Source: Symsagittifera roscoffensis
Lineage: Eukaryota > Xenacoelomorpha > Acoela > Convolutidae
Assembly (NCBI RefSeq): GCF_963678635.1
Contig: NC_087071.1
Location: 22,595,194-22,659,193, forward strand
Length of the DNA: 64,000 nt
Reading direction: 5' to 3'
Shown here one piece after another: positions 53,806-64,000 of the stretch. The position numbers and the translations under genes were made by a program. The notes under the pieces are model-generated. The model made no database searches. It worked only from the letters and a program-made list of their open reading frames with translations, and was not told the DNA's origin. How positions within the stretch are numbered: the first letter of the stretch is position 1; each line of letters opens with the position of its first letter.

Positions 53806-54745
53806 TTAATTTTCTTTTTGTTCTCCATGGCTGGCTTCTTGTAGATATTTGTGAGCATTGAGGAGCTCAATTTCCAGAGTACGCAGATACTCAAAAAATT
53901 TTATTTCTTTTGGCCTATTTCTTCGTTCAATTTGGCGAACTGTTACAATATGCTATTCAAATCAAGTGTGAGACAAATCAAATTTTAATTCAATGCAAAA
54001 AGCTAGCGAAAAACACATCAGCGCAATGTAACGCAAATGCAACAATCTATTTAATCATACCAGACCAAGCCTATCAGCTAAAGAGCTATAAATTTTGGCT
54101 AGGTGTTTCTGAATTTGACGAAGATGAGAGAATTTTGCTTAAAGAGCGCGCATGGCTTCTTGTTCAATCTATTTTTCCTCTTAGTCTTAGAAACAATTTT
54201 TTGAGGTTTTTCCTTATCTGCGAATGAGCCGAAAAGTTTTGATCTTTATTTTATCGGGCTGGTGTAATGCCAAGTACTGCTTGCGCAAACGCTTATCCTT
54301 ACCTGTACGTTTCGATATAAAATGCTCGACTATGCTGATGATTGGAATACCTGAATTTTTCCTCAGTTCCGGTGCAGTGACAATACACGATAGCACTAGT
54401 TTTCGCTCAAAAGCGTTTTAAAATGGCTACAATTTTATTTTCGGAGAAAGGGTTGAACTTATTGCAGCGATAACTACTATCTGATTTGTTTATGATGTCG
54501 TTCCAAATTATGATAAGCGAGTGATGGGTGATATTCGAGTATAAAACTGAACGAGTCTTACGGGTGTTTACGGCTTTCAAGTTAAAATTTAGACCGGGTT
54601 TGGCTAAGTATGTATCAACAAGTTGATTATGGAATGACGCATGTAGATTTTCTAGAGCGTGATGCAACGAGGATGCACCAACAACAAAAACCATTAATTG
54701 TTTTATACCAAAAAATAATGGACGGGGCAGATTGAATAATTCCAC
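53806..54745 (-). pseudogene. Degenerate coding region of unknown, possibly transposon, origin
   Basis: Minus-strand frames carry protein-like blocks in order: FVVGASSLHHALENLH (near 54680), NTRKTRSVLYSN...HHSLIIIWNDIINKS (54490-54570), a block with PELRKNSGIPIISIVEHFI (54300-54370), then IERRNRPKEIKFFEYLRTLEIELLNAHKYLQEASH near 53815-53930 (broken here for length), ending at TAA 53806. The frame changes at least twice. The G-x-S start followed later by an H-containing block and IW(N/H)D recalls SGNH-type domains found in some mobile elements; this is a weak resemblance. Confidence 0.4.
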
Positions 54746-55380
54746 AAGTATTTTTGGATAGATTTGAGGGGCGTCAAATATGTGAGTTCAAAATCCATTT
54801 AACTACTCGGAGTAAACCTGAAGTCGCCAGAGCTCAAACTAATTTATACGACTGAGTTTTTTGAGATTGTATAAATAAGGTTGAAATTTTCAAGCGTTCC
54901 GGTCGAGGGTATTAGCTTTTGGTAAATAGCAAACTTTTGACTTTATTTTTGGTTTTTCGAATTGGTTGATAGCGAGAGGTTTACCAGGTTCGAACAAACT
55001 TAGTTCAAAATGTTGACCAAAAATCTCACAAAAATCTATAAAAGTTGATTTTATACTAAAGTAAAAATATGAGCAAAAATAAAATTTTAGAAGTCTATAA
55101 CACTCGTTTTTATACTTGAATTCAAAATCTTGGCCCAAAATTTTCAAAATAAATTGAGTCACTTGCTTTTCTACGTAGATTTTTGAGATTTACAAATAGT
55201 TAAGAACCTCAGTTGAAATGGAAAAAAAAGGGTTTTGGGTATTTCTTACAGTTATCTATGAAAAAAATCTCTTGAATCCTAACGGCATGAATCCGTTCAG
55301 CTATTTACGGTTTGCTGTTCACTCTCGCCAGTTTCCAGTCATGACAACTTATGTGCAGCTTCTGTTACCACTAGTTTTCT
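54746..55380. other. No gene supported
   Basis: AT-rich; nothing found. Confidence 0.4.
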
Positions 55381-55558
55381 CGATACCCGTTCAGAAGTCC
55401 TCCATTTGTACAAAATTCGATACCTGCTCAAAAGGCCTCCATTTGACCAAAATTCGATACCCGTTCAAAAAGCCTCAGTTTGTTCAAAACTCGATGCCCG
55501 TTTGAAAGGCCTCCACTTTTCCAAAATCGATATCTGTTCAAAAAGCCTCCGTTGGTTG
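55381..55558 (+). repeat. 37-bp minisatellite, about 4.8 copies
   Basis: Unit starts CGATACCCGTTCAAAAGGCC at 55381, 55418, 55455, 55492 and 55528 (last spacing 36). Units differ by a few substitutions. A poly-G run follows at 55566. Confidence 0.88.
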
Positions 55559-55904
55559 AAGGTATGGGGGGGGGGCAGGATACTGGTCCGTAGACGCGAT
55601 CCGTAATCAGTCGCGGCACCAAAAATGTACTGAAGATAAGTTGTCGTCCAATATTGTATTTCGGGTATAAATTTAAGCAACCAAATTCGACGATTTTTTT
55701 TGGCTTCAATTCGGATCAAAAGAGCAATAGCTATTTGCTTAAATTGAAACTTTAAACATCACCGATATTGAGCGTGTGAGAGCGTTCACACTTGCGGCTA
55801 AACACTGTTTTGACAGTTGAAAACCTGTCAATCAAGGTCGGCCAAAGTTGTTTTTTGAACTGGTTTAAATAGGTAGTCAATATTAAAAAGATTTTTTTTA
55901 GTGG
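55559..55904. other. No gene supported
   Basis: Contains the poly-G run after the minisatellite; nothing coding. Confidence 0.4.
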
Positions 55905-55955
55905 GGGGGATTCGAACCCGTTTACTGAGCGTGAATTTATGTTCCGTCATGTCCG
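55905..55955 (-). repeat. tRNA-like B-box fragment, possible SINE (second copy)
   Basis: Minus-strand CGGGTTCGAATCCCCCC looks like a T-arm, followed by an A-rich run. The stem does not pair well and no D or anticodon arm fits, so this is not called a tRNA gene. Confidence 0.45.
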
Positions 55956-56174
55956 GCGCCTATAATTATATTGAATGTCTGTTGGATATAAAATGAAAAC
56001 TGCATCGTATTTTTAGTTTGAGATTTAATAATTTAGTTCTGGTAATCTGACTCACTATCTCAAATTTTTTGATCATCGCAGGTGATTTTAGTTAAAGATT
56101 AAAACGTAAAAAAATTGAGAAAATTTTATAAAAAAATTCATAAAAAAGTAGTCAATTTTCATCCCTTAACCATT

Positions 56175-56745
56175 TTTTATAAGGAAACTTAAGTGTCCGA
56201 ACTGTCATTTTAATAAAAAGAGCAAAGAAGAGGTGAACTATCATGTTGCCAAGAAACATGCTCAACCAAGTTCGAAGCAGTCGACAATTTGTCCTTCTTG
56301 TGAACAAGAAATCCCAGTTTACTATTCTCTCCCACAACATCGGAGAAAGGAACATGGAGCTAAGCAACGAAAATCTAGTGATACGGTGGCTGAGCTGAAC
56401 AAGATTGTGGAGGAAGAGTTAAAATATGGCGAAAAATTGAAAGAGGAACTTAGTGCTTGTCACCATTTCCTGGTGGTTACGGAGATGGAAAATAGGAGAC
56501 ACAGGGTATTCAACTTCAAATGTCCAACTTAGATACCAACATTATTAACGAGAAAGTTGAAGAAGTCTTCAACAAGCTCAATTTCGTCGCTAAAATTAAC
56601 ATTGTTCTGGGGTTTGTTCTTCGAAATTTTGAGACAAGCGAATATCGATTTTTCTACGCCCATGAAAACAATACTTTTTTTGAAAAATCCCATTTGCTTT
56701 GTACTAAAGCAGATTTGAGAACAATCTACTTGACAACAGTTATTT
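56175..56745 (+). pseudogene. Relic of a second Polinton-type polymerase N-terminus
   Basis: Plus strand, reading KLKCPNCHFNKKSKEEVNYH (from about 56186), then CPSCEQEIPVYYSLPQHRRKEH, both C2H2-type fingers. It is followed by a coil (ELNKIVEEEL) and, after a one-base frame change near 56520, NIVLGFVLRNFETSEYRFFYAHENN. This layout, two fingers, a short coil, then a LGFVLRN...YAHENNT block, occurs at the start of proteins with Polinton-like family B polymerases in several invertebrates. It stops at 56745. It is unlike the zinc-finger ORF of the intact element, so a different Polinton lineage once inserted here. Confidence 0.65.
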
Positions 56746-57158
56746 AAAAAAGTTTCCTTAAATAAAATCTCAAAAGGGCTCCATAATTTTGAGGGCTCCT
56801 TAATGTTGCAATTCCATTCGATGACCCACTTTTTTTTGATACACGCTATTCACCTTCTTGTTGTTTATATTTAATCGAGCTTAAAACCTAGAGGCGAACA
56901 TTAGAAACATTTCAACTTCAGGTCTGCATAAAAAACTGTAGTAGCTCTTTTTCTATTTTTTCAAATTTAAAACTATGCTCTTTTTTTCAATCGAAACGTG
57001 TTTTGTGAGAAAGAAACTTGGCAATAGCATTTACTTTTATACAGCAGAAAACAATTGATTAATTTGCATTTTTTGTTTCATCGATTTAGGACAATAGTCG
57101 ATGCTTTTCCTAAATCACAGCATCGATGTTTCATGTTGTCTGTGATTTACAAACTATT
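56746..57158. other. No gene supported
   Basis: AT-rich; nothing found. Confidence 0.4.
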
Positions 57159-57358
57159 TGTGACAAAAAGCCAAAATGTTGTTTCTTGGCTGATAAAATA
57201 TAATCCAACTGTTTTGTACAAAAATTATATAAATATAATAAATTTTAGAAAGCGAGTTCGACTGTATTTTTTGTGCTATTTTTCAAATCACGCTGTGATC
57301 AATGTGATCTCCGTTCTTGTGATTTGTCAAACAGCACCGACAGGTAAATGCACTCTAA
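57159..57358 (+). repeat. 200-bp direct repeat, copy 1
   Basis: From TTTGTGACAAAAAGCC to the ACAGCACCGACAG...TGCACTCT end; nearly identical to 57719-57918. ORFs in both are the same translation and not genes. Confidence 0.88.
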
Positions 57359-57718
57359 AGGCAAATTAAAGCAAATTCGTTGATAAGTTCAGCAATTGCC
57401 AAGGCTTGCGTCGCAACACGAGGTATATTTAAATTTTTCTATCAAATATTCTTGAAAGTCATTGCTTGATATCTTTAAGTTTGATAAAAATTAGTTTTTG
57501 ACTATTTAACATGAAAGAAGCTCTTAGCAAACAAATGTTTTTCAAAAAAGGTCAAATGATTTAAATTCTTTGGTTTTTCAACTTTCTCAAAAATTTGCAT
57601 AACACGAGTCTGCGACAAAATATAACCTACTATCCGGCAACTGGATAAAATTACCGAATTCATGCGGATTGAATTTCACTAAGACCACAATTTTCTTATT
57701 TATATAGCTGATAATTTA

Positions 57719-57918
57719 TTTGTGACAAAAAGCCAAAATGTTGTTTCTTGGCTGATAAATTATAATCCAACTGTTTTGTACAAAAATTATATAAATATAA
57801 TAAATTTTAGAAAGCGAGTTCGACTGTATTTTTTGTGCTATTTTTCAAATCACGCTGTGATCAATGTGATCTCCGTTCTTGCGATTTGTCGAACAGCACC
57901 GACAGTAAATGCACTCTG
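57719..57918 (+). repeat. 200-bp direct repeat, copy 2
   Basis: Starts exactly 560 bp after copy 1 with only a few differences (for example AAATAT against AATTAT). The 360 bp between them is AT-rich and non-coding. Confidence 0.88.
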
Positions 57919-58499
57919 AACTCGTGACAGCAAGTTCGCATCAGCCTTGATTGATTGATTAGCTTCAGATAAATTTCAATTTCCATGAACGTTTTTTGCT
58001 TAAGCGTTAACATCGTTAAAAATGATAAGCTATTATTTTTTCGATAAACAGCAAAGAATTATCCAAAAAGGAACAACCAATTGGTTAATCGTGAGCAACT
58101 TTACATTCTTTTCTCAACTTAGTCAGCTTAAAACATTAGTGTTTTAGATGCAAAGGAAAGAAGATAAAAATCTTTTAACTAACCACAGTGCAGCAAAGTT
58201 TTGGTTCTCACAAGAAAACTCTACTGCTAATTAACTGTTTTTCTTTCGCGGGGTTCAGTTTCTTTAGTAGATAACATATGGGAAGTTTGTTAAAACAAAC
58301 TCACTTTCTCAGCTTTTCCTAAATTCCTGCTGATGATTTTAATTAGCACATCTGGATAAAAAAATTGACCTAAACTGGGCAAAATCGCATTGCGCACAGT
58401 GTTTCATGTTTACGTTATAATAGACTTTCGGCGAGGAGTGCATAGACTCACAAAATTATTCACAAAATCGTTTTGTGAATTACATCCGCAACGAGCGCC
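57919..58499. other. No gene supported
   Basis: AT-rich; nothing found. Confidence 0.4.
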
Positions 58500-59235
58500 C
58501 ATGGATTCTAATCGATTATAATGGACTCCCGAGATAAAATAATCCATTATAATCCATTACAGATGTAATATTCAGACCACGAAATTGATTATAATGCCAT
58601 TACAATTGATTATTTTTAAAAAAATGATCCATTATAATCGATTATAATCCATTATTTTTGTAACTGAAATCGAATACTTTTGCCAAGATAATCCATTCTA
58701 AATGATTATTTTTGAACCAAAAATCCGTTATAAGGCATTGTAAGCGATTTTTCTCCAATTCATTTTGAGAACTAAGTACGATTATTTTTGTGAAACTTTA
58801 CCAATTTTGCAAGAAAGGTGCAAAACGTATGTCATGTCTTTTACTTTTACTAAATGGGGGGGTTTAAACTGGGGGTGTATAATGGGGGATGTAAACGGGG
58901 GGGGGGGGCGGTTGTGGTAAAAAAAATTGTAGAATGAAGTGTTAAACTGCGATGAATTAAAAAAGTAGAGAAAAAAATGATTTGTGAAATGTAAAATTTT
59001 ATGAAGCGGAAGGCGTAGCAACTGTTCTAAACAGAAAATGAGATAACTTTGAAAAAATGTAAATTTCACAATAAACCCCTCAAAAAAATCCCTTAATCGA
59101 TTATAATTGATTATTATGGATTTTAATGGCCTAAAAACATTAGGAATATAATCCATTTTAATGGATTATAATTGATTAATTTGTCATTTTATAGATACTG
59201 ACCATATTATGTCAATACAATGGATTGTGATCCAT
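58500..59235. repeat. Dense array of TAATCGATTA / TAATCCATTA palindromic words
   Basis: In 58505-58760 and again in 59095-59240 the sequence is made largely of TAATCGATTATAAT, TAATCCATTATAAT and close variants. The ~330 bp between (58765-59090) lacks them and holds a poly-G run (58898-58907). Confidence 0.75.
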
Positions 59236-59542
59236 AGGCGCTCAGTGCAGGTAAAGCATGATTTAAAAAATCAAAGCAGTAGAAATAATTCAAAATACTA
59301 AACTGGAAGATTTTTGATATACTATGACATCTAATCACAGTGCCGATTGTATAATTTCAAAAAAAACTTGAAAAATTAACAGCAACTTACATATGAAGCT
59401 CCAACTTTCTGTCTCGATCACTTATAGTGAAAAATTTGCTTCTCAAAACTCAGTTTTTTCATGTGTTTCTATTTTATCAAGTGTTTGTATTTTTCAAAGT
59501 TAAACCATACAGTTAATCAATTGAGAGAGTTTTGCAAGTTTG

Positions 59543-60009
59543 CTCAATGTATTATTTCTGTTTACAAGTTTACACTCAATGTATTATTTCTGTCGCCATT
59601 CTGTTGTAATGTTATACTATAAGCAAAAATTTCATTCTTAAAATTGCTTTTTTATGCAAAAGCTTTAGTCGGCTTAAAATCTAAATTACTCAATGTATTA
59701 TTTCTGTCGCCATTCTGTTGTAATGTTATACTATTGTAATGTTATACATTCTGTTGTAATGTTATACTATTGTAATGTTACACTCAATGTATTATTTCTG
59801 TCGCCATTCTGTTGTAATGTTATACTATAAGCAAAAATTTCATTCTTAAAATTGCTTTTTTATGCAAAAGCTTTAGTCGGCTTAAAATCTAAATTACTCA
59901 ATGTATTATTTCTGTCGCCATTCTGTTGTAATGTTATACTATAAGCAAAAATTTCATTCTTAAAATTGCTTTTTTATGCAAAAGCTTTAGTCGGCTTAAA
60001 ATCTAAATT
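59543..60009 (+). repeat. 113-114-bp minisatellite, three full units plus fragments
   Basis: Full units start at 59575, 59783 and 59897 (CTCAATGTATTATTTCTGTCG...AAAATCTAAATT). A shortened 95-bp unit at 59688-59782 contains its own small repeat (TGTAATGTTATACTAT), and a stub starts at 59543. Confidence 0.9.
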
Positions 60010-61170
60010 GCGGCTTTAAATTGCGGCGCCTTCTGACTTCAAAGCGCACTTTTTTTTCGTTGTTTTTTGTATTATCATATATCAGAACAACTCGATGTTT
60101 CATGTTGTCACTGATTAAACTTGGTCTTAGTTCTTTTTTTTGTGAAGAATAACAAAATTATGCGAAAAATAACAAAAAAATTTAAATTAATTTTATTTAA
60201 AACAGAAGTATTTAAAAAAGTTATGAGCAATTGAGATTAGCACCGAAAAACTTAATTATAAAAAATTGTAAATGACTAAAATAGGTTATGTTTTTTTTTA
60301 AACCAGTTTTGAGACAAGTTAAGTTTCTTCGATTAAAATCGATTGTGATTGAGTTTTAATGCCTCAAACAATGATAAAAATGGTTCCCTTTTAGTCGAAC
60401 TGTAATATCATCTTTTTACGAGCTTACAGCATTAATTAAAGGTAGCACAAAGTTTTCTAACAAGATGTAGATTACACCTCAGCTCAGGAATTTTTTAACT
60501 GATACTGAATTATACATATTTACGTGCAAGCCAATTAGTACGACCAAAAAACGGTCTCTTTTTGAGCTCGTTGGTTGGAAAATAAAACGCATTCAAGAAT
60601 TAAATGAGAGATTGGCAGTTAGGAATATTTCGAACATTGTCTTCTTTATAAAATGTGTGCTCTTGTTTGAAGTTTATTTGAAAAAAAAAACATAGCTTGA
60701 AAGCTTAGTTTAAGCTCCTACCCTTGTGATAGCTTCATATAATTGAGAATCTACTTTAAATAACGAAACGATTCGATTTCTTCTTAATGATTGAAAATTA
60801 TGGTCGTATCATAATGATAAGAGAAGAACTTACAGTATGAAATATGATTGTCAATAGTATATATAAAAAAATTTGTCAACACTGAGACACTTAATCCAGA
60901 TTTTTTTGAGTCAAACGAGATTTAAAAATTTAAAGAAAGCTTTACTGAATGATTTTTTTTCTATCGAATAGTTCACTAGCCATAACTTTAGACTTGTAAT
61001 TTTAACATTCAGCTTCCATATGCATCTTGCGAAAAAATCTTCCTTTTATACATACAGCACTTGACAAATTTTTGAGCTGAAGTAGTGGAAAGTTGATTTA
61101 AGTAAGAAATACGAATTTAGATAAAAAAACCTCGACTCGATATAAGTTTGCTCCAGACAGTCCTGCTCTG
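60010..61170. other. No gene supported
   Basis: AT-rich; nothing found except CGATGTTTCATGTTGTC at about 60091, also present at 57123. Confidence 0.4.
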
Positions 61171-61520
61171 TAGCGGATTTAGGGAGGATTGCGGGAAGGG
61201 ACTATTTTGAAATATCCAGATTTGGTGATGGACCCTAAAAGTTTTCTAAAGGCGCCTTTGGCGCCAATCTATACTAATTTTGAGGGGGGAGCGCGCGCCA
61301 AAAAAATGATTATTCGGTCGAAATTTTACAAAAACGCTTAAAAACGCTTTTTTTTGGCTTTTTTCAAAAATTTGCCTGCCGCGCCAAATGTTTGGTCAAA
61401 TCAAGGTCTTTATAGTGGTTTACGAGAACTCAGAAAATCTATTTGGTCGAACTAAAAACAAGGTCGTCAAAATTTTTGAAAATTTATTGAAAGTCCGAAA
61501 AAAACCTAGATCCGCCCCTG
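61171..61520 (+). repeat. GGCGCC dispersed repeat, copy D (fullest)
   Basis: Starts TAGCGGATTTAGGGAGG and ends CCTAGATCCGCCCCTG, so the ends are inverted. AAAGGCGCCTTTGGCGCC lies near 61250. Confidence 0.8.
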
Positions 61521-63438
61521 GTCCTGCTATTATAACAGATAAATCATGAATATCCCCGGTAGTTACAGTTTATCTTTGTGATGAGTTACTTTCTTATCTT
61601 TTTTTTGTGAAATCACCGTAAAAGTTTATTAGTAAAAGAAAGAGGTTAAAAATAGAAAGATACAAATTTTTAGGTTATGGCGGCGTCGAAAATTATGCTC
61701 AAAATGTTCTACCGGGAGATGTTACCAAATTCAGTGTTATTGTAAGCTTTGAAAAAATCAAATTTCTTCAGTTTTTTTTAGCCGAGGAGTAATTTTTTTG
61801 TTTCTGCGTCCAACTACTTTGTTGTAAATTTGAACATTGAAAATCCAAGATTTTGGCTGTAATTTGTTTGACGAATTCTTTTTTTGTCTTGGCCAATGCA
61901 ACCATATAACCATTTAACTTTTTTTAGTACTATCGTGTTTTAGTGGGTCGAATATTTGTCCTCAAAAATTCAAACTGTCCTCAACACTTCGTAAAAAAAC
62001 CTTAATTGAAATCATTGTTTGTAGTCTTAGCTGCAGTCGAGATTCATTGTACTGATTAGGTTATCGCAGAAAACCCATGCTTGATTTAACCCAGGGTTGT
62101 TCTTCAAGACATCCTGCAAGCTTGCGTCTATTTGAAAATCTGATTTTTGGACAAACAATCTTTGTTATTATATGGAGATATCTGATAAACTCTCAAAAAA
62201 AATCTGCCTAGGATTCGATTTAGAATTCAGTTATGGAAAAGTTACAAACCTGGTTTACAGGATGGGACAATGAAGCCAAAAAGAACCAAGAAAACATAGT
62301 GCCCCAATAAATCTTTATTCAAAAAAATCGTTGAAAATTTTTATCACGGTTTCAATATCTATTCGAAATCGCCTCTGTAATGTCATCCGAGTAACTAAAA
62401 CGTTGTACGTTTTTACAAGCGGTCAATTTTCAGAATGATTACGGTAGATTGACAGACATACGATTGTGATGAATGTAATGCTTTCAATTTGGCGTCCCGG
62501 GTCGCGGTTTTGACTATGTGTTTTGACTGAAGTGATCAAACTGGATGTCTTTGCTCAACCAAAATTCCAAAATTGCTCAGCGTCTCACAGCCGAAAAATT
62601 CTTAAGATTCAATGCGCGATAAAATATCAGCTTGGTGGACAAATTTAGCTCGTGCTAAATCAATCACTGTCGTGTTCGCAATTTTTTTTTCAAAACGAAC
62701 CTAGAATTTTTTTCCTGAGGTCCGTAAATTTGTTACTGGCTCGTTTAATAAAATTGTGCAACTTCAAGCTAGCCACTAAAAAGTATAGAAGCCAAACTCT
62801 GCTTTTTCTTAGATTTTAAGAAAGCAAGCTTTAGCTTCTGCACTTTTATTAGGGACTAGTTTCCAAATCGCAGGCTAAACAAACAAGTTTACACAGGTGT
62901 TTTGTATTTGAACCAATTTGGGCGTATTTTTCCAAACATCTGAGCACAATTGATATATTTAGCTATCTAATATATATTTTTTTTAAATTCAAGGGATATT
63001 GATATTTTAAGCTCTTAATTATAATTGATTGACAATTATAATTAAGTTTAAAAAAATAATTGAATTAATTAAGTAAGGTTTTAATGTGTTTAATTGATAG
63101 ATTAATCATTGATACACCCCAACAGCCCAATCTGATGATAGTGAATTATCTATAACTTTCGTACGTTATATCTAAAATTTAGGATAAATGGGCTTTCAAA
63201 GTTATCAATTTTGGACAGTTATAGCTTACTTTTTACCATTTTTTGCGAACCGTGTTCGGCATATTAAGTCATTCCAAATTGAATGGTTGCATATTAATTA
63301 CTCCAAACACATTACAACAAAGGGTAAATTATTGAAATTTATGTTTGACATTGTGCATGGGATAAAAACTTCACATTAAAAACCAAAATTTATATATATT
63401 TCTAAAAACTTTTAAGAAAATTGTTCAATAAACTATCT
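61521..63438. other. Long stretch without a supported gene
   Basis: AT-rich. A plus-strand 63-codon ORF at 63188-63379 starts with ATG (MGFQSYQFWTVIAYFLPFF) and is hydrophobic; I would not call it a gene. This stretch probably includes the 3' UTR of the exon at 63439-63591. Confidence 0.4.
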
Positions 63439-63591
63439 TCATTTTTTGAGTGCTCCGCTTCCCTTCGCCTCCACATTCCGTGGATCACACAGCGACTGAG
63501 ACATCAGCTGGGTCATCTTGCACACCTGCTCCGACGAGAGAATCATCTTTAGCATATACACCCATCTGGTCGGATCGCTCAAGTGTGGGTG
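63439..63591 (-). CDS. Last exon of a host gene of unknown family
   Basis: Acceptor TTTTTTCCAG lies directly before 63591. The exon reads 50 codons to TGA at 63439-63441, including WVYMLKMILSSEQVCKM and LMSQSLCDPRNVEAKGSG, ending ALKK. GC content and codon choice are clearly different from the surrounding AT-rich DNA, and the helix-like sequence looks like a conserved C-terminus. The upstream exon would lie at or beyond the right edge. A plus-strand ORF over the same bases (63450-63635) is its shadow. I do not recognise the protein. Confidence 0.6.
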   Translation of the reverse strand, partial: HPHLSDPTRWVYMLKMILSSEQVCKMTQLMSQSLCDPRNVEAKGSGALKK

Positions 63592-64000
63592 CTGGAAAAA
63601 ATTTTATATACACTGATAATTACTTAGCGATTTGAAAACCTAACATAATAGCTATTAGTGTATTGTTCAAAAAATACACTGTATTTCAAAATATTACAAA
63701 AGAAACAAGGATAGCCGGTATCTGTGCAAGTAGCACAGAATTTTCCGACCAGTCTTACAAAATTACAAAACTATTTTTCCAATTAGTGTCGTTTTATCGG
63801 CTTGGTGTGATAAAGGAATCTAACCGAAAATAGAACTCAGGCACTTTTATCAGTAACAGTAAAAAATTCAAATTGGAAGTCAATTTTCTAAGACAAATAG
63901 CAAAAACAAACAAAAACAAAAAAAAACGAAATTTAGTTTTTTTTTGTTCCCAAATTTTTGAAGTTTTTGATTCCTAAGATCAAGCTAAAAACTCACTTCA
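63592..64000. other. Probable intron, nothing else seen
   Basis: AT-rich with a poly-A stretch near 63910; should be intron of the gene ending at 63439 if that call is right. Confidence 0.4.

Noticed and set aside
55381-55558. CRISPR-like array
   Set aside because: Units are contiguous with no unique spacers; it is a minisatellite in a eukaryotic genome.
55905-55955. tRNA gene
   Set aside because: Only the T-arm-like B box is present; the stem pairs poorly and other arms are missing.
58782-59156. 124-codon minus-strand ORF
   Set aside because: Asn/Phe/Pro-rich translation of the TAAT array, the poly-G run and flanking AT-rich DNA.

Overview
The window is AT-rich animal DNA. Most host genes are intron-split, transposons are dense (LINEs, Tc1/mariner, Bel/Pao, Polinton, MITEs) and a 200-N scaffold gap sits at 27620-27819. 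I cannot name the species. The families seen (Polinton, Bel/Pao with a DUF5641-type end, RT of the FADD type, Tc1) point to an invertebrate.

The main content is one complete Polinton/Maverick at 4424-23016 (18.6 kb). It starts AG and ends CT, has ~390-bp terminal inverted repeats that are nearly identical, and is flanked by a perfect 6-bp target duplication, CACAAC. Its left half reads on the minus strand: a protein-primed DNA polymerase B with an acidic tail, a real spliceosomal intron, an upstream zinc-finger ORF, and a separate ORF with a PKKKRK nuclear signal. Its right half reads on the plus strand as a tightly packed virion module: a PC4-like small protein, several unrecognised ORFs, a DEDD-exonuclease-like protein, a two-span membrane protein, a packaging ATPase, a conserved linker protein, an RVE integrase, a penton-like minor capsid protein, a basic core/pVI-like protein, a double-jelly-roll major capsid protein and an adenain-like protease. 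Neighbouring plus-strand genes often overlap, four times by exactly 11 nt. The polymerase, one small ORF and the major capsid gene each carry a single lesion (two in-frame TAA codons and one extra T in a T run), and a frame change separates the zinc-finger ORF from the polymerase. The element is therefore either very recently dead or has a few consensus errors.

Right of the Polinton, 23-36 kb holds a Tc1 element whose catalytic glutamate is replaced by glycine, two inverted copies of one LINE family, a foldback element, and a small two-exon host gene (29320-30382). From 36 to 47 kb there is a large inverted repeat pair, a decaying multi-exon coiled-coil gene on the minus strand (39390-44937) and a 697-bp Tc1-type MITE with TA flanks. 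From 47 to 64 kb there is a Bel/Pao retrotransposon in ruins, a relic of a second Polinton-type polymerase N-terminus, several minisatellites, a dense array of TAAT-core palindromes, and the last exon of a host gene at 63439-63591. Large parts of 30-39, 44-46 and 60-63 kb show no gene that I can support.
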